NCBI RefSeq assembly: GCF_000282495.1
Contig: NZ_AKJE01000076.1
Location: 210,136-274,135, forward strand
Source of the DNA: Pseudomonas sp. GM79
GTDB taxonomy: Bacteria > Pseudomonadota > Gammaproteobacteria > Pseudomonadales > Pseudomonadaceae
DNA: 64,000 nt
Reading direction: 5' to 3'
The notes under the pieces are model-generated. The model was not told the origin of the DNA, made no database searches, and saw only the letters and a program-made list of their open reading frames with translations. A program made the position numbers and the translations under genes. Positions within the stretch are counted from its first letter, which is position 1. Each line of letters starts with the position of its first letter. This document shows positions 8,295 to 17,740 of the stretch, one piece after another.

Positions 8295-9436
8295 GAGGTA
8301 GCTCCAGAGGATGGGATGGCGGTTCGGGACGCGCCCAAACGTTGCACCAGCGAGGCGCCGCGATTACGCAGGGGCATTTCAATGAAGCGGTAGTTGAATT
8401 CACTCAATAGGACGATCAGCCCGCAAGCGATCAGCAACATCAGGATCGGCTGGCCGGCCGGGCTGGGCAGACCGAGCGCCTGCAAGCGAAAGGTGAATTC
8501 GCGCACCATAAAGTAGGCCGGGATGTGGATCAGGTAAATCCCGTAGGAGCGGCTGCCGACCCAAGTCATCAGATTTTTCAGCCATCCACGGGGTATCAGG
8601 TAATCACGGTTGTAGGACGCTACCCAAACCAGCACCGCACTGAACACCGCAATCACGCCGACACGGTAATGGGTAGGCTGAAATCGATCGGTCGCCAGCA
8701 TACTCAGCAGCGCGACAATGACCGCCAACACCGAAACGCCAACCAACGGCCGACGCAAGAACGTCGGTTCCCAGCGCCTGTATCCAGGTTGCACACTCCA
8801 CATCGCCAACAACACGCCGAGGGCCAGTGCATCGGTTCGCACCACCATCAGCATCGGCGTGCGCGACGTTAATAACTGCACCGCCACCAGCGCCAGCAGC
8901 GCCCAAGCCAGGTACTTGCGGCAGAGCAGAATCATCAACGGAAACAATAGGTAGAACTGCTCCTCCAGAGACAGGCTCCAATAGACGAAACTGGCACCGT
9001 ATTCGTAATGGAGGAAGCTGTCGGCGAAACGGAAATTAGCGTATTGCGCCAGCCCGGCCAGGGTGGCCTGCACATTGGCATGGAGCGAACCGAAGGCGCC
9101 GGAGCGGTTGAGAAATACACAGGCCAGCAGCGTCAACGTCAACCACAACCACGCTGAAGGCAACAAACGAAAAGCTCGGCGCAGCCAGAAATTGCGAATC
9201 TGCTGCCAGTAGTCCTGGCGTGTACGGCAGCCTTGCAACGCCGGTATCAGACTGCGTGCGATGACGAATCCGGAGATGGCAAAAAACAGATCGACGCCCC
9301 ACCACAATTGCCCATAGACACTGATGGTCTGCAGCAGTGGCGACGTAAACAAGTTGATTTGCAGGTGCTGGAACAACACACCGAGTACCGCAATGCCCCG
9401 CAACAACTCGATATCCATGATCCGCTTGCTGCTCAT
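8288..9436 (-). CDS. OafA-like membrane acyltransferase (acyltransferase 3 family)
   Basis: 382 residues, nearly all membrane-embedded with about ten hydrophobic helices. The N-terminus DIELLRGIAVLGVLFQHLQI and the WGVDLFFAISGFVIARSLIP segment near residue 50 are hallmarks of the acyltransferase-3 family, which transfers acetyl or related groups across the inner membrane onto surface glycans. The conserved SLSLEEQFYLLFPLMILL lies near residue 150. It overlaps both neighbours by a few bases (4 bp with the glycosyltransferase-methyltransferase fusion, 7 bp with the methyltransferase), so it belongs to the same polysaccharide-modification operon. O-acetylation of the D-rhamnan or its cap is inferred; the acceptor is unknown. 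No SGNH domain is fused. Confidence 0.85.
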   Translation of the reverse strand: MSSKRIMDIELLRGIAVLGVLFQHLQINLFTSPLLQTISVYGQLWWGVDLFFAISGFVIARSLIPALQGCRTRQDYWQQIRNFWLRRAFRLLPSAWLWLTLTLLACVFLNRSGAFGSLHANVQATLAGLAQYANFRFADSFLHYEYGASFVYWSLSLEEQFYLLFPLMILLCRKYLAWALLALVAVQLLTSRTPMLMVVRTDALALGVLLAMWSVQPGYRRWEPTFLRRPLVGVSVLAVIVALLSMLATDRFQPTHYRVGVIAVFSAVLVWVASYNRDYLIPRGWLKNLMTWVGSRSYGIYLIHIPAYFMVREFTFRLQALGLPSPAGQPILMLLIACGLIVLLSEFNYRFIEMPLRNRGASLVQRLGASRTAIPSSGATSC

Positions 9437-11613
9437 GCCGTCCTCCTGGACGTTACCTGAGCCTCCACCGGTTTGCGGGCGATGATCACCTGACTCTTGG
9501 GCATGAACTGATCAAGCAGCTGCTTGATCGCCAGACCGTTGGGTTGCGCCAGCAGGTCTTGCCAGGTTCTCGCCCAGCTCTCCATCAGAGGGGGGTATGG
9601 CGCGTGAATCCGGTCACGAACGGCACCACTGAGATCGTTGCCCCCGGCGCGTTCGCTGGCCCAGAAAAAAATCATGCCCATGACCCAGAAAAAGCCGCTG
9701 GATTGACGGTGCTCGATGACCAGTCCTGCGTTCTCGACAAGCTCGGTAAAGCGCTCACGGGAAAAGATCTGGATATGGTTGGGAGACTGGTAGTAACTCG
9801 GCGGCGCGATGCCTTTTTGCAAGTGCTCACCCACCGGGTCCGGAACACTGATCAAATATTGCGCACCCGGGCGTCCCATGCGCACCAGCTCAGCCATGAA
9901 CTGCTCGGGCTCATCGACATGCTCAAGCACTTCAGTGCAGACAATCTTGCTCGCGCAGCCGTCGCGCAACGGTAGCGGCAGACTGTTACTGACCAATCCG
10001 AGGCTGGCTACGCCAGATTCCGCCCTGACGCGTCGGGCAAGGTCCTGCACCTTGTCCAGCTCGCTGTCGGTGAATATCACTGAAGCGCCTTGGCGCACGG
10101 CAAACAGCGTTGAGCCACCTTCGCCGCATCCCACATCCAGGAACGTGTCGTGCGCCGTGATAGCGAAACCCTTGAGCAGCTCACCACTGTCGTTGAGAAA
10201 CCAACCATCAAGTACCGCATCGCGCAAGCCGCAGTCGCGGGGCGAGGCAGCGCCTTCGAAGACGTTCGCCGCTTGCACGGCAATCTCATCCTTGCGCTGG
10301 AGCTGGGCCGCCACGCGATCAACAGGTTTGCCGTTGACTTTGTGGTGTTCCAGTACATCGGCGATGAATGCTTTCAACCGCGTGTAAGTACGGTCCTGGC
10401 TGCAGAATGCCTCCAGCCGGTCTATGGCATGGGCCGACATGGTCGCGTAGCGATCGTCGTCGTGTCGGGCCACGTCATAACTGGCCTGATAGGCCTGGCA
10501 CAGCGACTCCCAATTGGCGGTATAGCGCAACGTGCGGTAAGCAGAGCGTGGATCATGAGGCCAGTTGGTCAGCTCTTCTGTCGACTCGATGATGAAGGTG
10601 TTATCGGCATCGACGTAATCACCCATCGCCGTGTTCGACGGAGCCACTGCGGGTTTGCCGCAGGACATGAATTCCATCAGCGGCAGACACTGCCCTTCCC
10701 CATACGACGTGTTCACTACGTAACGGGTTGCCTGCACCAACTGCTCGTAATCGGCGTCCGCCAGATACCCGTAGATCAACACGACCCGGCAACGATAGGG
10801 CTGATTCTGGTACAGCTTGGGCAGCAGATCGCTCAGCGCCTGCTCGGCATCGAAATGGGTCAGCTTCAAAACCAGCGTCGCGTCTTCCACATCACGGAAT
10901 GTGGAGCAAAAAGCGCTGAGCATATCCTCCCAGTTTTTACGGCCATCACAGGGGTTGAATACCGACGTGTAGACAACGCCGTCGAGCATCAACTCCCGCT
11001 CGCCAACCGGAGCCTTGAAATCAATGCCCGTGCCTGTGCGCAACGGCGCTGGAGCATAAGCCCGCAGATCGACTGCCCGGCTATCGACCAACAGCCCCTT
11101 GAGCTTGAGCCTGACCTGACCTGCCAGCGGTCGACGTTCCAATTGCCGTCCCCGTGCACAGAACCGGTCCCACACCGGAGACGGTATCGCGGTGATGGGA
11201 TAATCGGCGCCCATGGCAGTGCGCACCGCATTGACCGTGTAGCTGGAATGGGTAATCGCCGCACCTGTCGACGCCAGAACATTGCGCCAATCGTTGCGCG
11301 GATCGTCGTACCAGCTTTCGTCCGGAATGGTGCTGAATTCCCATGCAAATACCGGAACGGTCGGGCACGCATAGTGAGTGGCCGTGCGGTGGGGAGGCGA
11401 GAACGACAGAAACACGCATTCTTCATTCCGGGCCAGGCATTCACCGTAAAGGCGGTCGACCTCCTCATCGGGGTTGGTGACTTCCAGCACCGTGCCCAGT
11501 CGTTCGAGTACCGGGCGAAATTCCTTGAGTACGAAGTAGTAACTGTATTCAGCACGACCAAGATTCTGGGTGATGGTGCTCTGATTGGTTTCCGAATAAA
11601 TCAGGATCAGCAT
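9433..11613 (-). CDS. fused glycosyltransferase / SAM methyltransferase
   Basis: 726 residues in two parts. Residues 1-430 form a GT-B glycosyltransferase, with acceptor half starting LILIYSETNQSTITQNLGRA and donor-site segment GEGQCLPLMEFMSCGKPAVA near 315. Residues 455-726 form a class I methyltransferase, with TFLDVGCGEGGSTLFA near 490 and TEVLEHVDEPEQFMAELVRM near 560. The first part is paralogous to the upstream glycosyltransferase and the second to the methyltransferase at 7458-8294. From memory, P. aeruginosa has separate genes in this position (PA5456, PA5457). The protein probably adds and methylates a terminal sugar of the D-rhamnan. Start ATG overlaps the upstream stop by 7 bp. Confidence 0.83.
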   Translation of the reverse strand: MLILIYSETNQSTITQNLGRAEYSYYFVLKEFRPVLERLGTVLEVTNPDEEVDRLYGECLARNEECVFLSFSPPHRTATHYACPTVPVFAWEFSTIPDESWYDDPRNDWRNVLASTGAAITHSSYTVNAVRTAMGADYPITAIPSPVWDRFCARGRQLERRPLAGQVRLKLKGLLVDSRAVDLRAYAPAPLRTGTGIDFKAPVGERELMLDGVVYTSVFNPCDGRKNWEDMLSAFCSTFRDVEDATLVLKLTHFDAEQALSDLLPKLYQNQPYRCRVVLIYGYLADADYEQLVQATRYVVNTSYGEGQCLPLMEFMSCGKPAVAPSNTAMGDYVDADNTFIIESTEELTNWPHDPRSAYRTLRYTANWESLCQAYQASYDVARHDDDRYATMSAHAIDRLEAFCSQDRTYTRLKAFIADVLEHHKVNGKPVDRVAAQLQRKDEIAVQAANVFEGAASPRDCGLRDAVLDGWFLNDSGELLKGFAITAHDTFLDVGCGEGGSTLFAVRQGASVIFTDSELDKVQDLARRVRAESGVASLGLVSNSLPLPLRDGCASKIVCTEVLEHVDEPEQFMAELVRMGRPGAQYLISVPDPVGEHLQKGIAPPSYYQSPNHIQIFSRERFTELVENAGLVIEHRQSSGFFWVMGMIFFWASERAGGNDLSGAVRDRIHAPYPPLMESWARTWQDLLAQPNGLAIKQLLDQFMPKSQVIIARKPVEAQVTSRRTA

Positions 11614-13184
11614 GATGCGTTATCCGCCACGTTGACGGCCGAGGCCGTTTCCAACTCGCCCGCCTCCGGCCGCCCGAGAAACGCCAGCAGGCGCGGTTGC
11701 CAGGAAGTGACCAGGCAGTAATCGTGCATGCGCGCGATGGCAGCACTCGACATGGCCTCGTAGGCCTGTGGTTGTTCCTTGGCCATCGCGTAACTTTGCT
11801 GGAACGCGATTTTCAGCGAGCCCCAATCCGGCCGATATTGCCGGGTGCGATAAAGCGTGCGGACATCCTGAGGCCAGGCCGCAGGCTCGGCACTGGACCT
11901 GACCACAAACGCCACGGTGTCGTCGATGTAGTCCTCCATGGCACTGTGATCCGGCGCGATGGCCGGCGTACCGCGGGCCATGAACTCCATCACTGGAAGA
12001 CACACTCCCTCACAATGTGAGGCATTCACGTAGAAGCTCGCAGCCTGGTAAAGCCGTGTCGATTGCGACTCATCCAGTTCGCCATGCAATACCAGCACTC
12101 GACAGGCAAATGGTGAGAGCTGCCTGAGCACGGTGAGTACTTCGACGTAATAAGCCGCAAGATCGGCATGGGTGATTCTCAACACCAGCGTGGCGTCCGA
12201 CGTGTCACGAAACGCCCAACAAAACGCCGAGATCAATCGCGGCCAATTGCTGCGGCCATCCTTGGGGTCGAACACGCTGACATACACCACGCCATCGACC
12301 CTGGTTTCGGCCCGCTGGCCGAGGTCCGGCAAATCGAGTGCTGGCGGTGCAGGTATGGGCAGCGGACCCGCCACGCCCGGCAGGTACTTGGCCAGCCGTG
12401 AATGCAAGGTGTCCGATAAAAGATCCTGGACGCCTTCCCAATACCACTGCTTCAGATACTGGATTCGATGGCCACGCTCCGGCAGTGACGGCCCTCGAAC
12501 AACGTCCCTAATCCAGGCCCGCAAATAGTGCTTGGCAATAATGAAGCGTCGATGTGGCGTCAGCGGTGGAGGTTTCAGTGCCTCAATGCGCGCCAGCTCT
12601 TCAGCGGTAGGCACCGGGGGAAGCAGATCGTCGGCGTGCAGCCCAAGCACCCGCGTATCGAGAATGCAGCCGGTGATATCAACAGTGGTCCCCGGGTTAA
12701 TCGGTACTGGCTGCACGGGTTCGCCGGCGGTGGCGAAAGCTTGCCAAAGCGGCACGGGCAGGACCAGCACCGGGAAGTCCTCGCCCAACGCCTTGCGGAT
12801 CGCCCGTGCGGCGTGGCTCGAGAGCGTGATGACTCGACCGTGAATACCAAGGATGCGACGCCAGTCTTGCTGCGGGTCGCTGCTTTCTTGCCCAGTGGGG
12901 ATCGAGTCGAACTCCCAGGCCATCACGCAAACGGTCGGGCAGCTGAGGTCCGTGGGGGTGTCATGTGGCGCGGCGAACGAGAGGAAAATACTTTCCTGAC
13001 GCTCTTGCGACAGTCGCCGGACAAGGGGGTCGACCTCTGCGATCGACTCCACAATATGAACGCTTCCAAAGCTCCCGAGTACCCGTCGGTAAGCCTGGAG
13101 GATAAACGCGTAATCGTATTGAGGACGACCGACCGTTTGACCAGTCAGGTTATCGTTCACGGCTGAGTAAAGAATGAAATTCAT
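11607..13184 (-). CDS. glycosyltransferase (GT-B), first gene of the divergent modification operon
   Basis: 525 residues from the ATG at 13184, chosen because the protein then begins MNFILYSAVNDNLTGQTVGR. That aligns with the start of its paralogue at 11613 (MLILIYSETNQSTITQNLGR); an ATG at 13208 is less likely. The donor-binding region ASHCEGVCLPVMEFMARGTP with downstream IAPDHSAMEDYID lies near residue 395, matching the GEGQCLPLMEFMSCGKP of the paralogue. Between the halves is an insertion of about 100 residues (220-320) absent from the paralogue. Cytoplasmic sugar transfer onto the lipid-linked D-rhamnan is inferred from its place beside the A-band locus. Confidence 0.82.
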   Translation of the reverse strand: MNFILYSAVNDNLTGQTVGRPQYDYAFILQAYRRVLGSFGSVHIVESIAEVDPLVRRLSQERQESIFLSFAAPHDTPTDLSCPTVCVMAWEFDSIPTGQESSDPQQDWRRILGIHGRVITLSSHAARAIRKALGEDFPVLVLPVPLWQAFATAGEPVQPVPINPGTTVDITGCILDTRVLGLHADDLLPPVPTAEELARIEALKPPPLTPHRRFIIAKHYLRAWIRDVVRGPSLPERGHRIQYLKQWYWEGVQDLLSDTLHSRLAKYLPGVAGPLPIPAPPALDLPDLGQRAETRVDGVVYVSVFDPKDGRSNWPRLISAFCWAFRDTSDATLVLRITHADLAAYYVEVLTVLRQLSPFACRVLVLHGELDESQSTRLYQAASFYVNASHCEGVCLPVMEFMARGTPAIAPDHSAMEDYIDDTVAFVVRSSAEPAAWPQDVRTLYRTRQYRPDWGSLKIAFQQSYAMAKEQPQAYEAMSSAAIARMHDYCLVTSWQPRLLAFLGRPEAGELETASAVNVADNASC

Positions 13185-13613
13185 AGCATCCCACAATGAA
13201 ACTGCCATCCCGGCAGCCCCACTTTATGACGGTAGAGAAACGGATAAAGCCAGGTATCACCTGTGCCCTTCCATCGTCTTCGTACCCGTCTACGTTCTTG
13301 TTTTAGTGGTCAGTTTCGCGGAGTTTCAAAATAACCCTGCCGAACCCTGGGCGATCGTGACGAGGGGCATTCTAAACACATCCGTTAAGGGTTCGTGAAC
13401 CGCTCGGCGAGAATAAATAGGCCTGCGAAAACGAGAACTGACCGGTCACGGTGGGACCTGTTGAAATTGCTGCGCAATTGGCACAGATTGACTACCAAAC
13501 AACTACAACAACGACTTTGCCTGTCTTCCTACGAAGATTTTTCTTCGGTCTGACAGACTTTCCCTAAAGCCTGCGGGAAATGGCAGAAGTTTAGACATTG
13601 AGGGGACCGCTGC
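13185..13613. other. intergenic region between the two polysaccharide operons
   Basis: 429 bp without a convincing gene. It must carry divergent promoters. Near the rmd side a nested hairpin is visible: CTGTC (13521-13525) pairs with GACAG (13552-13556) around a CGAAGA-TTTT-TCTTCG stem-loop (13532-13547), giving a folded element about 60 bp before rmd. No clear sigma-70 pair was identified. Confidence 0.5.
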
Positions 13614-14528
13614 TTGAAAAAGCGTCTGTTCGTAACGGGTCTGAGTGGATTCGTAGGACAACACATCCAATCTCGTCTGAAGGCTGATGCCTCGGAATGG
13701 GAACTGCTGCCTGCCCCTTCCCGTTACGATCTCGTACAGCCAGAAAGCCTTGAAGGCCTGTGGCCGGAGATGCCCGATGCGGTCATTCATCTGGCCGGCC
13801 AGACCTTCGTTCCCGAAGCCTTTCGTGATCTGGCACGTACGCTGAATATCAATCTGCTGGGCACCCTTAACCTGCTTCAAGCCCTCAAAGCCCGTGGCTT
13901 CGCCGGTACGTTCCTGTACGTCAGCTCCGGTGACGTCTATGGCCAGGTCAACGAAGCCGATCTGCCCATCACCGAACGCCAGCCACCCTGCCCGCGCAAT
14001 CCTTATGCCGTGAGCAAACTGTCGGCGGAGTTCCTGAGCCTGCAATGGGGCCTGAGCGAAGACTGGCCAGTGCTGGTCGCTCGTCCGTTCAACCACATCG
14101 GCACCGGGCAGAAGGACAGCTTCGTCATCGCCAGCGCGGCGCGGCAGATCAGCCGAATCAAGCAAGGCCTGCAAACACCGCAACTGGAAGTCGGTGACAT
14201 CGACGTCACTCGCGATTTCCTCGATGTGGGCGACGTGGTGTCGGCCTACTTCGCATTGCTGGAAAAAGGCACGTCGGGACAGGTCTACAATATTTGCTCG
14301 GGCCGCGAGCAGAGCATTCGCAGTTTGATCGAACAGCTGGGGGATCTCGCCCAGGTCGATGTGCAACTGATTCAGGATCCGGCGCGTCTTCGCCGCGCGG
14401 ATCAACGTCGCGTTTGTGGCAGCCATGCCAAGCTTGCCCAGACCACAGGCTGGACGCCTGAAATCACAACACAACAATCCTTGCGGGCGATCCTGTCCGA
14501 CTGGGAGAAGCGAGTACGACAAGAATGA
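13614..14528 (+). CDS. rmd: GDP-4-dehydro-6-deoxy-D-mannose reductase
   Basis: 304 residues. This short-chain dehydrogenase-type enzyme reduces GDP-4-keto-6-deoxymannose to GDP-D-rhamnose, the donor for D-rhamnan (A-band) synthesis. Nucleotide-binding VTGLSGFVGQHIQSRL lies at residues 7-22; the catalytic Tyr-X3-Lys is PYAVSKLSAEF near residue 131; ARPFNHIGTGQKDSF follows. The start is TTG at 13614, supported by GAGGGG upstream and by alignment with P. aeruginosa Rmd (remembered N-terminus TQRLFVTGLSGFVG). First gene of the eight-gene operon; its stop overlaps the gmd start by 4 bp. Confidence 0.93.
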   Translation: MKKRLFVTGLSGFVGQHIQSRLKADASEWELLPAPSRYDLVQPESLEGLWPEMPDAVIHLAGQTFVPEAFRDLARTLNINLLGTLNLLQALKARGFAGTFLYVSSGDVYGQVNEADLPITERQPPCPRNPYAVSKLSAEFLSLQWGLSEDWPVLVARPFNHIGTGQKDSFVIASAARQISRIKQGLQTPQLEVGDIDVTRDFLDVGDVVSAYFALLEKGTSGQVYNICSGREQSIRSLIEQLGDLAQVDVQLIQDPARLRRADQRRVCGSHAKLAQTTGWTPEITTQQSLRAILSDWEKRVRQE

Positions 14529-15496
14529 CAAAAAGTGCATTGATCACAGGGATCACCGGTCAGGACGGCGCCTATCTGGCCAAGTTGCTGCTCGACAAAG
14601 GTTATAAAGTCCATGGTCTGGTGGCGCGGCGCAGCAGCGATTCACGTTGGCGACTGCGCGAGACCGGGATCGAGGGCGATATCGTCTATCTGGATGGCGA
14701 TATGGCCGATGCCTGCTCGGTGCAGCGCGCCGTAATCAAATCGGCACCGGATGAGGTTTACAACCTGGCGGCGCAAAGCTTTGTCGCCGCCTCCTGGGAT
14801 CAACCGGTGACCACCGGCATCGTCGACGGCCTGGGCGTGACTCACCTGCTCGAAGCGATCCGTCAGTTCAGTCCGCACACCCGTTTCTATCAAGCGTCCA
14901 CCAGCGAAATGTTTGGCTTGATTCAGGCCGAGCAGCAGGACGAAAACACGCCGTTTTATCCGCGCAGCCCTTACGGCGTGGCCAAACTCTATGGCCACTG
15001 GATCACGGTGAACTATCGCGAAAGCTTCAACCTGCACGCCAGCAGCGGGATCCTGTTCAACCACGAATCACCGCTGCGCGGCATCGAGTTCGTGACCCGT
15101 AAAGTCACCGACGCCGCCGCCCGCATCAAACAGGGCAAACAGCAGGAACTGCGCCTGGGCAACATCGACGCGAAACGCGATTGGGGATTTGCCGGCGACT
15201 ACGTCGAAGCCATGTGGCTGATGCTGCAACAGGACACGCCTGACGATTATGTGGTCGCCACCGGCGTGACCACCACCGTGCGCGAAATGTGCCGCATCGC
15301 CTTTGATCACATTGGCCTCAACTACCGCGACTACGTGAAGATCGACCCGGCGTTTTTCCGCCCGGCCGAGGTAGAAGTGCTGCTTGGCAACCCGGCCAAG
15401 GCCCAGCGCGTACTGGGCTGGAAGCCAAAAACCGATCTGGACACCTTGATCCGCATGATGATGGATGCGGACATCAAACGCGTTGCCAAGGAGTAG
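14525..15496 (+). CDS. gmd: GDP-mannose 4,6-dehydratase
   Basis: 323 residues. It converts GDP-D-mannose to GDP-4-keto-6-deoxy-D-mannose, the substrate of Rmd. Evidence: the NADP-binding ITGITGQDGAYLAKLLL at 7-23, EVYNLAAQSFVAASWDQPV near 79, the Ser/Thr-Glu active site YQASTSEMFG near 123, catalytic YGVAKLYGHW near 150, and SGILFNHESPLRGIEFVTRK near 178. All are diagnostic of GMDs. The length is normal for the Pseudomonas type. ATG overlaps the rmd stop; wbpW follows after 3 bp, so all are translated from one message. Confidence 0.95.
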   Translation: MTKSALITGITGQDGAYLAKLLLDKGYKVHGLVARRSSDSRWRLRETGIEGDIVYLDGDMADACSVQRAVIKSAPDEVYNLAAQSFVAASWDQPVTTGIVDGLGVTHLLEAIRQFSPHTRFYQASTSEMFGLIQAEQQDENTPFYPRSPYGVAKLYGHWITVNYRESFNLHASSGILFNHESPLRGIEFVTRKVTDAAARIKQGKQQELRLGNIDAKRDWGFAGDYVEAMWLMLQQDTPDDYVVATGVTTTVREMCRIAFDHIGLNYRDYVKIDPAFFRPAEVEVLLGNPAKAQRVLGWKPKTDLDTLIRMMMDADIKRVAKE

Positions 15497-15499
15497 GCC

Positions 15500-16942
15500 A
15501 TGCTGATTCCCGTGATTCTCTCCGGCGGTGCCGGCACCCGGTTGTGGCCGGTGTCCCGCGAAGGCCATCCCAAGCCGTTCATGACCCTGCCCGACGGTCA
15601 GTCGCTGCTGAGTAAAACCTATCGGCGTGCGGCCGGCTTGCTCGATGGCTGGGGCGATATCGTCACGGTGACCAACCGCGACTATTACTTCCAGAGCAAG
15701 GATCACTATCAGGAGGCGTGCCTGGAGCGCCATCGCGGGCATTTTCTGCTCGAGCCGACGGGTCGCAACACAGCCCCGGCCATTGCGGCGGCAGCCCTTT
15801 CGCTACAAGCCCTGCACGGCGATGAAGCGATCATGGTGGTTATGCCCGCCGACCATCTGATTCTCAACGAAGACGCCTTGAAAAGCGCGGTCGAGCATGC
15901 CGTGGCGCTGGCCAAGTCTGGTCACCTGGTGACGTTCGGCGTCGTGCCGACAGCCCCGGAAACCGGCTTCGGCTACATCGAAACCGGTGCCCCGCTGGAC
16001 GACAAAGGCGCCGCCAAGGTGCAGCGCTTCGTCGAAAAACCCGACCTGCAAACCGCCACGCATTATCTGGAGAGCGGCAACTTCCTGTGGAATTCGGGGA
16101 TGTTCTGCTTCTCGATCGCCACGCTGCTGGCCGAGTTGCACCTTCACGCCCCCGCATTGCTGGAACAGGCTCGGGCCTGCATGGCGGCCAGTGCGCCGGT
16201 GGAAACCGGCGGTTGCCTGCAACAGGAACTGTCGCCAACGCACTTCGCCGAAATCACCGACATCTCCATCGACTACGCCCTGATGGAGCGCTCCGACAAA
16301 GTGGTCGTGGTACCGGCCAGTTTCGACTGGAGCGACATCGGGTCCTGGGGCGCCGTGGCCGCACTGGTGCCGGCCGATGCGCAGAACAATCGCGCCAGCG
16401 GCGAGGCGATCTTCATCGACAGCCACAACAACTTCGTCCAGAGCGAAGACCGGTTGGTCGCCGCAGTGGGTGTGGATAACTTGATCATCATTGACACTGC
16501 CGATGCAGTGCTGGTGGCCCACGCCGACCGCGCCCAGGATGTGCGCCGGGTAGCCCGGCAGCTCAAGGACAAAAAACACGAAGCCTATCGCCTGCACCGC
16601 ACAGTCAGCCGACCGTGGGGCACCTACACCGTGCTCGAGGAAGGTCCGCGCTTCAAGATCAAACGTATCGTGGTCAAACCCGGGGCCAAGTTGTCGTTGC
16701 AGATGCACCACCACCGCAACGAACACTGGGTGGTGGTCGAAGGCATGGCCAAGGTCACCAACAACGGTTCCGGGTCGCACCTGGTGGCCAAGAACGAGTC
16801 GACGTTCATTGCCGCCGGGCACAGGCACCGTCTGGAAAACCCCGGCGTGATCGACCTGGTCATCATCGAAGTGCAAAGCGGTGAATACCTGGGGGAGGAC
16901 GATATCGTTCGATTCGAAGACCAATATGGCAGGACGGTTTGA
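15500..16942 (+). CDS. wbpW: mannose-1-phosphate guanylyltransferase / mannose-6-phosphate isomerase
   Basis: 480 residues, the usual size of the bifunctional type II enzymes (WbpW, AlgA, PslB). The N-terminal nucleotidyltransferase has SGGAGTRLWPVSREGHPKPF at 8-27 and RFVEKPDLQTA near 177. The C-terminal cupin isomerase domain starts near SRPWGTYTVLEEGPRFKIKR at 369 and has metal-ligand residues in QMHHHRNEHWVVVEG near 400. It supplies GDP-D-mannose from fructose-6-phosphate via mannose-6-phosphate and mannose-1-phosphate. The position between gmd and wzm identifies it as WbpW rather than AlgA. A perfect TTATCCACA box lies inside at 16471. Confidence 0.93.
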   Translation: MLIPVILSGGAGTRLWPVSREGHPKPFMTLPDGQSLLSKTYRRAAGLLDGWGDIVTVTNRDYYFQSKDHYQEACLERHRGHFLLEPTGRNTAPAIAAAALSLQALHGDEAIMVVMPADHLILNEDALKSAVEHAVALAKSGHLVTFGVVPTAPETGFGYIETGAPLDDKGAAKVQRFVEKPDLQTATHYLESGNFLWNSGMFCFSIATLLAELHLHAPALLEQARACMAASAPVETGGCLQQELSPTHFAEITDISIDYALMERSDKVVVVPASFDWSDIGSWGAVAALVPADAQNNRASGEAIFIDSHNNFVQSEDRLVAAVGVDNLIIIDTADAVLVAHADRAQDVRRVARQLKDKKHEAYRLHRTVSRPWGTYTVLEEGPRFKIKRIVVKPGAKLSLQMHHHRNEHWVVVEGMAKVTNNGSGSHLVAKNESTFIAAGHRHRLENPGVIDLVIIEVQSGEYLGEDDIVRFEDQYGRTV

Positions 16943-17740
16943 ATGTTGCTTTCCCTGTATCGCTCGCTGTGGGGCTATCGAGGTTTCATCCTCGGTAGCG
17001 TCAAGCGAGAGTTTCAAGCGCGTTATCGCAATTCGCTGTTCGGTGCCCTGTGGACCGTACTCAACCCGTTGTCGATGATCGTCGTCTACACGGTGATTTT
17101 TTCCCACGTCATGCGCGCACGCTTGCCGGGTGTGGATGACGGCATGGCCTACAGCATCTACCTCTGCGCCGGGTTGCTGACCTGGGGCCTGTTCTCGGAA
17201 ATCACTCTGCGTAGCCAGAACATGTTTCTGGAAAACGCCAACCTGCTGAAGAAAATCAGCTTCCCGAGAATCTGCCTGCCGGTGATCGTGCTGTTCAATG
17301 CCGGCATCAACTTCGCGATCATCATCGGGCTGTTCCTGGGCTTTCTGCTGATCACCGGGCGCTTGCCGGGCATGGCCCTGCTGGCGTTGCTGCCGCTGAT
17401 CGCGCTGCAAGTCATGTTCTGCGCCGGTCTGGGGATGATCCTCGGCGTGTTGAATGTGTTCTTTCGCGATGTCGGGCAACTTTTCGCCATCTGCCTGCAA
17501 TTCTGGTTCTGGCTGACACCGATCGTGTACCCGCTGAGCATCCTGCCCGAGTGGGTCCAGCGGCTGTTGCAACTCAACCCGCTGACGAACCTGATGGGCA
17601 GTTACCAGAACCTGTTCCTCTACGGCCAATGGCCGGTCTGGAGTGCGCTGCTGCCGATTTTCGTGATCGGTGTGTTGTTCTGCGTGATCGGGCTGCGACT
17701 GTTTCGTCAGCGGGTCGGCGAAATGGTGGATGAACTCTGA
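16943..17740 (+). CDS. wzm: D-rhamnan ABC transporter, permease
   Basis: 265 residues with about six membrane helices, typical of ABC-2 polysaccharide export permeases. The N-terminus has the amphipathic GSVKREFQARYRNSLFGALW motif of the Wzm/KpsM/TagG family, followed by WTVLNPLSMIVVYTVIFSHV. Near residue 190 the conserved FWFWLTPIVYPLSILPEW is seen. It moves undecaprenyl-linked D-rhamnan across the inner membrane with Wzt. The gene starts immediately after the wbpW stop, and its stop overlaps the wzt ATG. Confidence 0.92.
   Translation: MLLSLYRSLWGYRGFILGSVKREFQARYRNSLFGALWTVLNPLSMIVVYTVIFSHVMRARLPGVDDGMAYSIYLCAGLLTWGLFSEITLRSQNMFLENANLLKKISFPRICLPVIVLFNAGINFAIIIGLFLGFLLITGRLPGMALLALLPLIALQVMFCAGLGMILGVLNVFFRDVGQLFAICLQFWFWLTPIVYPLSILPEWVQRLLQLNPLTNLMGSYQNLFLYGQWPVWSALLPIFVIGVLFCVIGLRLFRQRVGEMVDEL

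Noticed and set aside
10150..11721. Open frame antisense to the glycosyltransferase-methyltransferase fusion (523 codons)
   Set aside because: The sense frame has clear paralogues and motifs; the antisense one has none.
13224..13235. GACGGTAG resembling the JUMPstart/ops element before the rmd operon
   Set aside because: It differs from GGCGGTAG, lacks the rest of the element and is almost 390 bp from the gene.
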